Shown here piece after piece: positions 42,908 to 51,124 of a DNA stretch of 64,000 nt (positions are counted from its first letter, which is position 1; each line of letters begins with the position of its first letter). The stretch is from Pseudarthrobacter sp. GA104. Its GTDB lineage: Bacteria; Actinomycetota; Actinomycetes; Actinomycetales; Micrococcaceae. The notes under the pieces were generated by a model. It searched no databases, had not been told where the DNA came from, and saw nothing but the letters and a program-made list of their open reading frames with translations. The stretch lies in NCBI RefSeq assembly GCF_009741265.1, contig NZ_WOWL01000001.1, positions 1,736,001 through 1,800,000 of the forward strand. Direction: 5' to 3'. A program made the position numbers and the translations under genes.

Positions 42908-43372
42908 TCAGTACTGGCCCTTGACCACGAAGTAGGACCCCCTGATGGTGCCGGCAAGCTTCGACTTCTGGCGCGCGAACTTGAAGCTGGACGCCAGCTC
43001 CTCGGGAACTTCCATGCCGTCGGAGAGCTTGAAACCAACCGCCCGCTTCCCGCCCTCCTCGATGCTGTACATGACGTTGATGGACAGGCCGGATTCGTAG
43101 AACACGTACGCCATCCGCAGCCCGTCCACCTCGAAGGAAGAAACCTCAAGCGGGCGCGATGAAATGACGAGGTTGCGCTCGGCGGCGAGGATGTTGTTCA
43201 CGTATTCCAGCGTCTCCGGTGCCTCCTCCGCGGGCGTGACCGTGAAGTCGTGGCCGTACTTGTTCTTGTAGTAGCGGGCCTCGTTGGCACGCAGCCCGGC
43301 CAGCGCCTCCGCGACGGGTGAGGACTCCAGCCCCACGGTGGACACGTTCTTGAAATCAACGGTGTACGGCAA
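42908..43372 (-). CDS. hypothetical protein
   Basis: A 154-residue soluble protein, not recognised. It begins PYTVDFKNVSTVGLESSP and has a charged middle (EARYYKNKYGHDFTVTP). It continues with NNILAAERNLVISSRPLEVS and a strand-rich end (LRMAYVFYESGLSINVMYSI, ELASSFKFARQKSKL). The start is taken at TTG 43372 because GGAGGATCA lies directly before it; a longer frame to 43444 lacks such a site. It is divergent from the gene at 43473. Confidence 0.65.
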   Translation of the reverse strand: MPYTVDFKNVSTVGLESSPVAEALAGLRANEARYYKNKYGHDFTVTPAEEAPETLEYVNNILAAERNLVISSRPLEVSSFEVDGLRMAYVFYESGLSINVMYSIEEGGKRAVGFKLSDGMEVPEELASSFKFARQKSKLAGTIRGSYFVVKGQY

Positions 43373-43472
43373 TGATCCTCCTGGGAATTCTCCTTCGCAC
43401 ATCCTCGCAGACAGGGAGGACAATTGTTGGTGCAGTGCCAACAATCAGCCTTGCCTGCACCGGGAGGACGGG

Positions 43473-43877
43473 ATGGGCAATTTCATCGCATACCTGGACA
43501 CCTCGGAGGTCCGCCCCGGCAAACTTGGGCAGCTCAAGGAAGCCATGGCGGAACTGGCGGCCTTCGTTGAGCAGAACGAGCCCCGGATCCTCTCCTACAG
43601 CGTCTACTTCTCCGACGACGGATCCACCATGAAGGTCCTCCATCTGCACTCGGATTTAGCCTCGCTGGAGTTGCACCTGAAGGTGGCCGGCGCCAGGTTC
43701 CCGCCGGTTGCGCCGCTGATCACCATGAAATCCATCGAGATATTCGGCCGCCCCACCGAGGAGCTGCTGGCCCGGCTTCGGGCGAAAGCACAGCTCCTCG
43801 GCACCGGTTCCGTCACGGTCCACGATCTCCACGCCGGCTTCGCGCGCTTCCACACCGGCCAACCTTTCCAGCCGTAA
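43473..43877 (+). CDS. hypothetical protein, possible dimeric alpha-beta-barrel fold
   Basis: A 134-residue protein. MGNFIAYLDTSEVRPGKLGQ and LKEAMAELAAFVEQNEPRIL followed by SYSVYFSDDGSTMKVLHLHS has the strand-helix-strand spacing and the E-P-x-x-x-x-Y pattern of antibiotic-biosynthesis-monooxygenase-like (ABM) proteins. The second half (SIEIFGRPTEELLARLRAK) does not clearly match. GGGAGG precedes ATG 43473. Its start is 100 nt from a divergent hypothetical gene. No function is assigned. Confidence 0.65.
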   Translation: MGNFIAYLDTSEVRPGKLGQLKEAMAELAAFVEQNEPRILSYSVYFSDDGSTMKVLHLHSDLASLELHLKVAGARFPPVAPLITMKSIEIFGRPTEELLARLRAKAQLLGTGSVTVHDLHAGFARFHTGQPFQP

Positions 43878-43902
43878 AGACGCGCCCCGGGCCCGGGAAG
43901 AC

Positions 43903-45768
43903 CTAGACGAGGTTCTCCACCAGCGAGACATCCCGCACCGCACCCTTGTCCGCGGACAGAGCCATGGCGGCGTAGGCGCGCAGGGCCGGGGAGACCAGGC
44001 GGTCCCGGTTCTTGGCCTTGTAACCGCCGTTGGCTTCCAGTTTCTCGCGACGCTCGGCAAGGACCTCGTCGGAGACCTCCAGCTGCATTGAGCGCTGAGA
44101 GATGTTGATGCTGATGATGTCGCCGTTCTCCACCAGGGCGATAGTGCCGCCGGAGGCGGCCTCCGGCGAGATGTGTCCGATCGACAGGCCGGAGGTGCCG
44201 CCGGAGAAGCGGCCGTCCGTAATCAGGGCGCACTTCTTGCCCAGGCCGCGGCCCTTGAGGAACGACGTCGGGTAGAGCATTTCCTGCATGCCCGGACCGC
44301 CGCGGGGGCCTTCGTAGCGGATGACCACCACGTCGCCTTCCTTGACGGTCTTGTTCAGGATCTTTTCCACGGCCTCGTCCTGGGACTCGCACACCACGGC
44401 CGGGCCGGAGAAGGTCCAGATGGACTCGTCCACGCCGGCGGTCTTCACCACGGCGCCGTCGACGGCCACGTTGCCGCGGAGCACGGCCAGGCCGCCGTCC
44501 TTGGAGTAGGCGTGTTCCACGGAGCGGATGCAGCCTTCCGCGGCGTCGGTGTCCAGGGAGGTCCACTGGTTCGACTGGGAGAACGCGGTGGAGGAGCGGA
44601 CGCCGCCGGGGGCCGCGTGCCACAGGGCCTCCGCTTCTTCGGTGGCTTTGCCGCCGCGGATATCCCAGTCGTCCAGCCAGCCGTCCAGGTCGGCGGAGTG
44701 CACGGAGTGGACGTCCTTGTGCAGCAGGCCGCCGCGGTTCAGCTCGCCCAGCAGCGCGGGGATGCCGCCGGCGCGGTGCACATCCTCCATGTAGTAGGTC
44801 TTGTCCTTGGCCACGTTCGGGGCCACCTTCGCCAGGCAGGGCACCTGGCGGGACTTGGCATCCATCTCGGCCAGGCCGTAGTCCACGCCCGCCTCCTGGG
44901 CCGCGGCGAGCAGGTGCAGGATGGTGTTGGTGGAGCCGCCCATGGAAATGTCCAGCGCCATGGCGTTGTCGAATGCCTTGGCGGTGGCGATGGAGCGCGG
45001 CAGCACGGAGTCGTCGTCGCCGTCGTAATAGCGCTTCACCAGCTCGACGACGGTGCTTCCGGCCTTCTCATACAGCGCCTTGCGCGCGGTGTGGGTGGCC
45101 AGCACGGAGCCGTTGCCCGGCAGGGACAGGCCGATGGCCTCGGTAAGGCAGTTCATGGAGTTGGCGGTGAACATGCCGGAGCAGGAACCGCAGGTGGGGC
45201 AGGCATTCTCTTCGATGAGGTTGATGTCTTCATCGGAGATGGACTCGTCCACGGCGTCGGCGATCGCGTTCACCAGGTCCAGGGAGCGCACGGAGCCGTC
45301 GGTCAGGGTCACGCGGCCGGCCTCCATGGGTCCGCCGGAAATGAAGACCACGGGGATGTTCAGGCGCAGCGCCGCCATGAGCATGCCCGGGGTGATCTTG
45401 TCGCAGTTGGAGATGCAGACCAGGGCGTCGGCGCAGTGGGCGTTGACCATGTACTCCACGGAGTCGGCGATCAGGTCGCGGGACGGCAGCGAATAGAGCA
45501 TGCCTGAGTGGCCCATGGCGATGCCGTCGTCCACGGCAATGGTGTTGAACTCGCGCGGCACGGCGCCGGCGGCGAGGATCGCGTCGGAGACGATCCGGCC
45601 CACGGGGGCGAGGTGGGTGTGGCCGGGGACGAACTCGGTGAAGGAGTTGGCGACGGCGATGATCGGCTTGCCGATGTCCGTGTTGGCGACGCCGGAGGCG
45701 CGCAGCAGTGCGCGGGCTCCGGCCATGTTGCGGCCGTGGGTGACAGTGCGTGAACGAAGAGGAGGCAT
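43903..45768 (-). CDS. ilvD: dihydroxy-acid dehydratase
   Basis: A 621-residue IlvD, catalysing the third step of valine/isoleucine synthesis with an Fe-S cluster. Cluster and active-site marks are [39 protein letters not shown] and [20 protein letters not shown]. The length is typical of the E. coli-type enzyme. It stands alone, away from ilvBHC genes. The region upstream is only 75 nt and carries no visible leader peptide or attenuator. Confidence 0.96.
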   Translation of the reverse strand: MPPLRSRTVTHGRNMAGARALLRASGVANTDIGKPIIAVANSFTEFVPGHTHLAPVGRIVSDAILAAGAVPREFNTIAVDDGIAMGHSGMLYSLPSRDLIADSVEYMVNAHCADALVCISNCDKITPGMLMAALRLNIPVVFISGGPMEAGRVTLTDGSVRSLDLVNAIADAVDESISDEDINLIEENACPTCGSCSGMFTANSMNCLTEAIGLSLPGNGSVLATHTARKALYEKAGSTVVELVKRYYDGDDDSVLPRSIATAKAFDNAMALDISMGGSTNTILHLLAAAQEAGVDYGLAEMDAKSRQVPCLAKVAPNVAKDKTYYMEDVHRAGGIPALLGELNRGGLLHKDVHSVHSADLDGWLDDWDIRGGKATEEAEALWHAAPGGVRSSTAFSQSNQWTSLDTDAAEGCIRSVEHAYSKDGGLAVLRGNVAVDGAVVKTAGVDESIWTFSGPAVVCESQDEAVEKILNKTVKEGDVVVIRYEGPRGGPGMQEMLYPTSFLKGRGLGKKCALITDGRFSGGTSGLSIGHISPEAASGGTIALVENGDIISINISQRSMQLEVSDEVLAERREKLEANGGYKAKNRDRLVSPALRAYAAMALSADKGAVRDVSLVENLV

Positions 45769-45816
45769 ACTACCGATCCTGCCGTCCCGGGCGCGCGGGC
45801 GGAAGACAGTGCTGAT

Positions 45817-45845
45817 ACTAGTAGCAGGAGTACCAGAGTACTAGT
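45817..45845. promoter_or_regulatory. 7-bp inverted repeat overlapping XRE regulator start
   Basis: ACTAGTA (45817-45823) and TACTAGT (45839-45845) are perfect arms with a 15-nt spacer. The right arm overlaps the proposed GTG start, a good location for autorepression, and the site also lies 49 nt upstream of ilvD. Confidence 0.5.
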
Positions 45846-46695
45846 GTTGGATGTCGTGAAAGAGGCAGGCGAAAAGCGCAAGGAACTCGGTCTTTTCCTG
45901 CGTGCACGCCGCGACCAGGCGCTGCGGTCGGAGTACGGCCTGCCGCCCGTGGCCCGCCGGCGGGAACGCGGACTGCGGCGGGAGGAGGTGGCCTTCCTTT
46001 CCGGCGTGAGCGTCACCTGGTATACGTGGCTCGAGCAGGGCCGGGAGATCAGGCCCTCGCGGGAAGTCCTGGAAGCCGTGGCCCGGACCCTGCACCTCTC
46101 GGAGACCGGCCGCTCCTACGTCCTGTCCCTCGCAGGCTATTCCGCGCCGGTGTCCGCAGGCCCGGCAGCTGCAGACGCTCCAGCCCACATCAAGCGGCTC
46201 CTCGATGCCTTGGGCCCCAACCCGGCCTTCGCGCTTGCCCCGGACTGGAGCGTCACGGGCTGGAACCGGGCCTATGCCGCGCTCTACCCCAACATCGCCA
46301 ACGTGGCCGCCCCGGAACGGAACCTGCTGTGGCTGGTTTTCACCGACCCGTATGTCCGTGAACTGCTCCCCGACTGGGACGTCACCAGCAGGCGGTTCCT
46401 GGCAGAGTTCCGGGCGGAAGCCGGGCAGCGGCTGGGCGATCCGGACGTGGCCTACCAGGTGGAGCGGCTCAAGGAGACGAGTCCGGAATTCAAGGAAAGC
46501 TGGGACCGGTACGACATCCTGGGCTTCGAATCCCGCGAACGGCTGTTCCACCACCCGTCGGTGGGCGTCCTCCGGCTGGAGCACCACCAGGTCTCGCCGT
46601 CGGACCGGCCGGACCTCCATCTTGTGGTCTACACGCCGGCACCGGACAGCGATGCTGCGCAGCAGATCCAGCGGCTCCTGGCCGTGGGCAGCTAG
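45844..46695 (+). CDS. XRE-family regulator with MmyB-like domain
   Basis: A 283-residue regulator of the same architecture as the one at 16031. Helix-turn-helix: RERGLRREEVAFLSGVSVTWYTWLEQGREIRPSREVLEAVARTL. MmyB-like domain: LAPDWSVTGWNRAYAALYPN, ERNLLWLVFTDPYVRELLPDW and FHHPSVGVLRLEHHQVSPSD. GTG 45844 is the longest start and lies within a palindrome; GTG 45856 is possible. No clear ribosome-binding site is present. It is divergent from ilvD; regulation of ilvD is possible but not shown. Confidence 0.87.
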   Translation: MLDVVKEAGEKRKELGLFLRARRDQALRSEYGLPPVARRRERGLRREEVAFLSGVSVTWYTWLEQGREIRPSREVLEAVARTLHLSETGRSYVLSLAGYSAPVSAGPAAADAPAHIKRLLDALGPNPAFALAPDWSVTGWNRAYAALYPNIANVAAPERNLLWLVFTDPYVRELLPDWDVTSRRFLAEFRAEAGQRLGDPDVAYQVERLKETSPEFKESWDRYDILGFESRERLFHHPSVGVLRLEHHQVSPSDRPDLHLVVYTPAPDSDAAQQIQRLLAVGS

Positions 46696-46794
46696 TACGA
46701 CGTCGGACTCCACTCCCCCAGGTACCGTCGCCTCAAGATGGAACGCGCCGTCGTCGTGCTTCCATTCCACACGGATGGTTCCGGGACTCCCACC
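46693..46794 (-). pseudogene. second orphan tail resembling GH78 glycosidase C-terminus
   Basis: On the minus strand the frame reads GGSPGTIRVEWKHDDGAFHL then EATVPGGVESDVVL. G-x-I-x-V-x-W...G-x-F-x-L-x-x-x-V-P-x-x-V is the end pattern of rhamnosidase-type glycosidases. No further homology is visible on either side, and the fragment ends exactly against the stop codon of the XRE gene. It lies in a 203-nt gap and is probably the remnant of a deleted gene. Confidence 0.4.
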
Positions 46795-46898
46795 GCATTA
46801 CCGGGCTTGGAAAAAGAGTCACCACCCCGCCCATCCAGCGGCGCCTCGGCTCCGAACCTTCACCGGGGAAAGATGTACTTCCAGGAAAGGACGGAGCG

Positions 46899-47189
46899 GT
46901 GGACGCAGCGGACCAGCAGGCCTTGACCGGCGCAGTGATACGGGAGCACGGCCTGGACATGGGTCAGTTGTGGCTGGAACACCTGGCCCTCGGCGGCGAC
47001 GCCTCCGAGGAGGAAATCCGGGACTACAGCGCGGGGCTGGCAATCCTTCCTCCAAAGGACCGGGACGCTTTGGCCCAGGCCGTCAACGAACATTGTGCTG
47101 CAGCAGGGCTGCTGTCCCGCGCGCCGTTCAGTGGCTCCCTGCTGGCCCGGGCACGCAGCGACTCACAGGAACCCTACTCGTCGAAGTAG
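46899..47189 (+). CDS. small hypothetical protein
   Basis: A 96-residue soluble, mostly helical protein, not recognised. It begins MDAADQQALTGAVIREHGLD and contains LGGDASEEEIRDYSAGLAIL followed by PPKDRDALAQAVNEHCAAAG. The start is GTG 46899 with AAAGGACGGAG in front. The last 16 nt overlap the convergent ANTAR gene. Expression seems likely from codon use and the ribosome-binding site, but there is no functional clue. Confidence 0.6.
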   Translation: MDAADQQALTGAVIREHGLDMGQLWLEHLALGGDASEEEIRDYSAGLAILPPKDRDALAQAVNEHCAAAGLLSRAPFSGSLLARARSDSQEPYSSK

Positions 47190-47926
47190 GTGGAGATGCC
47201 GGAACTGCCGGGGATTGATGCAACCACGGTTGCGGCAACGTCCTTGAGCTTCATGTTCCGTGTGTTGGATGCCTGCAGCAGCACGCTGAACGCCTGGTGC
47301 TGGCTGCAATGGCTTTGGGCCATGATGGCACCTGTGGCCAGGTCGATCACAGTCCGTGATTTCATGGCCGCGCTCATGCTGTCCCTGGTGTCCTGCAACC
47401 TGCCGATCCGCAGGGCCAGCCGCAGGCTTTTTGAAACCTGTCCGGAGAAGGCCCGGGCCGTGGCAATGTCTTCGCTGCTGAACGCCTGAAGCCGCCGGCA
47501 GTACAGGCTGAGCGCGCCACGGATGTCTTCGCCCAGCACGAGCGGCACACTCACAGCGGAGAACAATCCCTGCCGGGAGAGGGCACTCGCATACGCGGGC
47601 CACCGCTTTTCCTGGCTCACATCGGAGACCAGAACGGTGTCCGTGGTGCGCATAGCGGTGATGCCCGGGCCATAGCCGTACTTGTCCTGGAGCTGGTCGA
47701 GGGTGCGGATGCAGGGATCGCTGCCGGCTATTGCGGTGGCCTTCTTGTGCCTTTCGACGGCAACGCCGCAGAAAACTTCCCGGTCCGGGCTGCTGAGCCG
47801 TGCCGCGGCATAGCCGGCCAGGTCCCGAAGGAACTCGTCAACATCCGCACTGTCCAGCACCAGGTCCTGAAGATGCAGCGCGACGTCTGCGAAAACCTCG
47901 TCATTCGCGGCTTCGGCGTGAGCCAA
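47174..47926 (-). CDS. GAF-ANTAR transcription antitermination regulator
   Basis: A 250-residue paralog of the regulator at 29893. GAF part: CGVAVERHKKATAIAGSDPC, YGPGITAMRTTDTVLVSDVS and FSAVSVPLVLGEDIRGALSLYC. ANTAR part: MKSRTVIDLATGAIMAQSHCSQHQAFSVLLQASNTRNMKLKDVAATVV. It should bind RNA hairpins in target leaders. The start is TTG 47926, preceded by a strong GGGAGGGGG. The sensed signal is unknown. Nothing beside it looks like an ANTAR target leader. Confidence 0.9.
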   Translation of the reverse strand: MAHAEAANDEVFADVALHLQDLVLDSADVDEFLRDLAGYAAARLSSPDREVFCGVAVERHKKATAIAGSDPCIRTLDQLQDKYGYGPGITAMRTTDTVLVSDVSQEKRWPAYASALSRQGLFSAVSVPLVLGEDIRGALSLYCRRLQAFSSEDIATARAFSGQVSKSLRLALRIGRLQDTRDSMSAAMKSRTVIDLATGAIMAQSHCSQHQAFSVLLQASNTRNMKLKDVAATVVASIPGSSGISTYFDE

Positions 47927-48104
47927 TGCTTCCCCCTCCCGAACAGCACAAAGGCCATGTAGTCCATTAAAGAACGCCTTGGCCGCTCACTGCCGAACGG
48001 TACATGCCAGCCTACCTGCGGGAAAGTCATAATGTGTCCACCATGACGACCGCATGCCCGCGCACCCGGGAATGCCCGGGGCAGCACGGCGGAACGGCGT
48101 AAGC

Positions 48105-48545
48105 CTAGGCGGCGGCCAGGGCGTTGAGCGTGTCCCGGATCCCGTTCAGCGCCGGGTCCCGCAGGGACATAAAGGCAGGTTTCAGGAGCGGCTGGACGAT
48201 TTTTGCCGGCCCCTTGATGCTGAACTCCGCGGTGTATTTCACTACCGACCCCTGGGCGGCGGGACTCACGTCGATGGAGTCGAAGGCCGTGACGGATTTG
48301 TTCTCGCCACGGAGCTTGATGTGGTTTTCAGTCAGCTCGATGACCTCGTACTCCAGTGACTGGCGCTTGCCACGGAACTCGGACTCGGCGTGGTACCGGT
48401 GCCCCACCGCGACCGGGCCGGGCGTCAGCTTTTCCATCACCGGAGTGCTGGGGTCCCACTCGCTGGTGTTCTCGAACGCGCTCAGGAAGGCAAAGGCCTT
48501 GTCTGCGGACAGTTTGGTTTCCACACTTCCGGTGACTGTGATCAT
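48105..48545 (-). CDS. SRPBCC family protein
   Basis: A 146-residue START/Bet v1-like fold protein. It has ITVTGSVETKLSADKAFAFLSAFENTSEWDP at the N-terminus, then KLTPGPVAVGHRYHAESEFRGKRQSLEYEVIEL and a C-terminal long helix (LKPAFMSLRDPALNGIRDTL). These proteins bind hydrophobic ligands, or act as cyclase-like or coenzyme-Q-binding domains. The specific role is unknown. ATG 48545 fits the family start; the longer upstream frame is low-complexity repeat and was rejected. Confidence 0.83.
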   Translation of the reverse strand: MITVTGSVETKLSADKAFAFLSAFENTSEWDPSTPVMEKLTPGPVAVGHRYHAESEFRGKRQSLEYEVIELTENHIKLRGENKSVTAFDSIDVSPAAQGSVVKYTAEFSIKGPAKIVQPLLKPAFMSLRDPALNGIRDTLNALAAA

Positions 48546-48644
48546 CACCCCAGTGTAGGAACCGGCACCCGGGAAGCCCAGCCCCCGGACGCCAGGGCGG
48601 GGATGTCCCGGATGCGGATGCGGACCTGCAGGATGCAGATGCCC

Positions 48645-48674
48645 GGGCACGGGCACGGGCACGGGCACGGGCAC
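48645..48674. repeat. five tandem GGGCAC hexamers
   Basis: Five exact copies of GGGCAC run into a terminator hairpin. The tract is noncoding in this annotation and is a candidate for slippage-driven length variation. Confidence 0.85.
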
Positions 48675-48719
48675 AGCAGAAGCGCCCCGGACGGAACCCG
48701 CCGGGGCGCTTCTGCTGTG
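48672..48719 (-). terminator. 19-bp stem terminator of the MFS-SDR operon
   Basis: The arms 48672-48690 and 48701-48719 are perfectly complementary with a 10-nt loop, starting 17 nt after the SDR stop (48736). No clear U-run follows, but the stem is very stable. Confidence 0.8.
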
Positions 48720-48735
48720 AATCACGGCTGTGAGG

Positions 48736-49509
48736 TCAGCTGACCTGCAGGCCGCCGTTGATGTCGTAGGTCGCGGCGGTGATGTAGCCGGCGTCCTTCC
48801 CGAGCAGGAAGGAAATCAGGGCGGCCACTTCCTCGCGGGTACCCACCCTCCCCATCATGATGCCCTCCGACATCTGGGCCTTGCGTTCCTCGGTGAGGGT
48901 GCCGCCCATGATGTCGGTGTCGATGGGACCGGGTGCGATCGCGTTGACGGTAACGCCGAACTCACCCACTTCACGGGCAAGGGCCCTGGTGAAGCCGATG
49001 ATTCCAGCCTTGGAGGCGCTGTAGGCCACCTTGGAGTAGGTGCCGCCGCCGCGCTGGGCGGAAATCGAGGAGATGCTCACGATGCGTCCGAGCTTGCGCT
49101 CAATCATTCCCTTGAGGACGCGCTGGGACACGATGAAGGTTCCGCGCATGTTGATGGCGAACACCTTGTCCCACTCCTCCACGGTGGTCTCCATGAAGGT
49201 TGTGGGCGAGCTGATGCCGGCAAGGTTGGCGAGGGCAACGATGGGCGGCAGCGAGTCTTCGATTTCGCTGATGGCCCGGTCCACGGAGGCGGCGTCGGAA
49301 ACATCCGCGCCGACTCCGATTGCCTTCACTGCACGGTTGGAACCGATTTCCGCAGCCGCGGCTTTGGCGTCTTCGGCGTTGATGTCGAGGATCGCGATGG
49401 ACCAGCCCTCGCTGGCCATCAGGTCCGCCGTGGCGCGGCCGATGCCGCGGGCAGAGGCAGCCCCGGTCAGTACGACGGTTCGGTCGGCGGGAAATGGTGT
49501 GGTTGTCAC
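48736..49509 (-). CDS. SDR family dehydrogenase (polyol/ketose type)
   Basis: A 257-residue classical SDR. VVLTGAASARGIGRATADLM is the cofactor site, and LANLAGISSPTTF replaces the usual NNAG by NLAG. The active site is SISSISAQRGGGTYSKVAYSASKAGI. The closest relative in the window is the SDR at 54244, which shares the SAQRGGG insertion. It lies 27 nt after an ACS-family transporter in one operon. It probably oxidises an imported polyol or hydroxy acid with NAD+; the substrate is not known. The start is GTG 49509. Confidence 0.85.
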   Translation of the reverse strand: MTTTPFPADRTVVLTGAASARGIGRATADLMASEGWSIAILDINAEDAKAAAAEIGSNRAVKAIGVGADVSDAASVDRAISEIEDSLPPIVALANLAGISSPTTFMETTVEEWDKVFAINMRGTFIVSQRVLKGMIERKLGRIVSISSISAQRGGGTYSKVAYSASKAGIIGFTRALAREVGEFGVTVNAIAPGPIDTDIMGGTLTEERKAQMSEGIMMGRVGTREEVAALISFLLGKDAGYITAATYDINGGLQVS

Positions 49510-49536
49510 AGGTGTATCTTTCGTCAGGGTTCGGGG

Positions 49537-50907
49537 TCAGGAGACTTTGGCTGCGTTGACTTCTGCCGCAGCGGCAACTGCCGGGTCCAGGGCGGCGTCG
49601 CCCTCAGGCCGCTTCCGGGCGTAGAAGTACGTGGCCACTGCCGTGACGCACAGGCAGAAGGACAGGAAGAGCAGTCCGCTCTGGTTGTTGCCGGTGGCGT
49701 CCTTGAGCAGGCCCACGGCGTACGGGGCCACAAAGCCGCCGAGGTTGCCGAGGGAGTTCACCAGCGCCAGCCCGGATGCGGCAGCAGCTCCGGTGAGCGC
49801 GGCGGACGGCATGGACAGGAACGGTGCAATGGCGCCGTAGATGCCCATCGCCGCAGCGGTCAGGGCGATGAGGGCAAGGATGGGGTTGACCGGCAGCAGG
49901 TAGCCCGCGGCCAGCAGGCCCATGCCGGCCAGCACCATGCTGACGGAGGAGTGCCAGGCGCGCTTGCCCGTGCGGTCCGCCCGCCTGCTCCAGAAGTACA
50001 CAAAGACTGCGGCAATGGAGTACGGAATGAGGACAATGAAGCCCACCTCGGCGGTGGAGAACTTGCCAAGGGCGGCCACAATGGTGGGCATCCAGAGGCC
50101 CAGGCCGTAGATGCCGCAGACCAGGCCGAAGTACAGGGCCGAGTAGGTCAGGGTGCGCTTGTCCTTGAGGCCGGCCAGGAAGTTGTGGCTGCCGCCCTTG
50201 GATTTGGCGGCAAGTTCGGCGTCCATGGTGGTGGCGAGCCATTCGCGTTCTTCAGTGCTGAGCCACTTGGCGTCACGGGGACGGTCGGTCATCAGCATCG
50301 GGGTCAGCAGGCCGAGCAGGATGGCGGGGATGCCCTCGATGATGTAGAGCCACTGCCAGCCGTGCAGTCTCATGATGCCGTCCATCTGCAGCAGCAGGCC
50401 GGAAACCGGGGCGCCGAGGGCGTTGGAAATGGGCTGGGCGAGGATGAAGATGCCCAGGACCGTGACGCGCTGGGCGGCGGGGAACCACAGGGTCAGGTAG
50501 AAGAGGATCGCGGGGAAGAAGCCGGCTTCGGCCGCACCCAGCAGGAACCGGATGATGTAATAGGTGCTTTCCCCGTTGACCAGCGCCATGGCGCTGGCAA
50601 AGATGCCCCACGTGATAAGGATTCTGGCCAGCCACTTGCGGGCGCCGAAGCGGTACATCCCGGCGTTGCTGGGAACCTCCAGCAGGGCGTAGCCCAGGAA
50701 GAAGATGCCGGCACCAAGGCCGTAGGCGGCGGCGGTGAGGCCGATGTCCTCGCTCATGGTGAGTTTGGCGAAGCCCACGTTATTGCGGTCAAGGTAGGCA
50801 ATGAAGTAAAGCAGGACAATCAGCGGCATGACGCGGCGGCGAACCTTGCGGAGCGTGCGCTCGCCGAGTTCGCCCAGTCCTGCGGACGGCATGGAGAGTG
50901 AAGTCAT
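49537..50907 (-). CDS. MFS transporter, anion:cation symporter (ACS) family
   Basis: A 456-residue 12-segment permease. The N-terminus KVRRRVMPLIVLLYFIAYLDRNNVGFAKL is the hallmark of the ACS/phthalate-tartrate group. GARKWLARILITWGIFASAM and RFLLGAAEAGFFPAILFYL are further signatures. This family usually carries organic anions such as sugar acids. A FadR-type palindrome lies 90 nt upstream at 50997-51009, and an SDR gene follows 27 nt downstream. Confidence 0.9.
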   Translation of the reverse strand: MTSLSMPSAGLGELGERTLRKVRRRVMPLIVLLYFIAYLDRNNVGFAKLTMSEDIGLTAAAYGLGAGIFFLGYALLEVPSNAGMYRFGARKWLARILITWGIFASAMALVNGESTYYIIRFLLGAAEAGFFPAILFYLTLWFPAAQRVTVLGIFILAQPISNALGAPVSGLLLQMDGIMRLHGWQWLYIIEGIPAILLGLLTPMLMTDRPRDAKWLSTEEREWLATTMDAELAAKSKGGSHNFLAGLKDKRTLTYSALYFGLVCGIYGLGLWMPTIVAALGKFSTAEVGFIVLIPYSIAAVFVYFWSRRADRTGKRAWHSSVSMVLAGMGLLAAGYLLPVNPILALIALTAAAMGIYGAIAPFLSMPSAALTGAAAASGLALVNSLGNLGGFVAPYAVGLLKDATGNNQSGLLFLSFCLCVTAVATYFYARKRPEGDAALDPAVAAAAEVNAAKVS

Positions 50908-50996
50908 CGTCGACCTTCTATCTGGCGGAAGCGGCGCATTGGGGGCGGCGCGTCCGAGGGAAATGGGGATATTCCGTCTGCTGCCTATTTGGGTCT

Positions 50997-51009
50997 GATG
51001 TCTGACATC
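50997..51009. promoter_or_regulatory. FadR-type operator upstream of the ACS transporter
   Basis: GATGTCTGACATC is a perfect 13-bp palindrome around a central T. It is the same core as the 17-bp palindrome at 14459-14475. It lies 90 nt upstream of the transporter start and 116 nt downstream of the paralogous regulator gene's stop. Confidence 0.75.
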
Positions 51010-51124
51010 TGACGAAGCAACATGAGAAAGATCATAGAAGGGTGATCCGGATTACGTCAAGCCGCCCGAAAATGGGCGCCGTCCACCGGCGATGGTGTGT
51101 CGCTGGAACCGGGGCGCCTGGAAA

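Noticed and set aside
45769..45843. Branched-chain amino-acid attenuator or riboswitch upstream of ilvD
   Set aside because: The 75-nt region has no leader peptide, terminator or known riboswitch fold; only a regulator-type inverted repeat was seen.
48546..48725. N-terminal extension of the SRPBCC protein containing PVPVPVPVP
   Set aside because: It is translation of the GGGCAC repeat and the terminator; the family start is at 48545.
48730..50901. A 723-codon open frame on the plus strand opposite the MFS-SDR operon
   Set aside because: It is antisense to two well-supported genes, is Gly/His/Gln-rich without domains, and arises from the third-position GC bias of the true genes.
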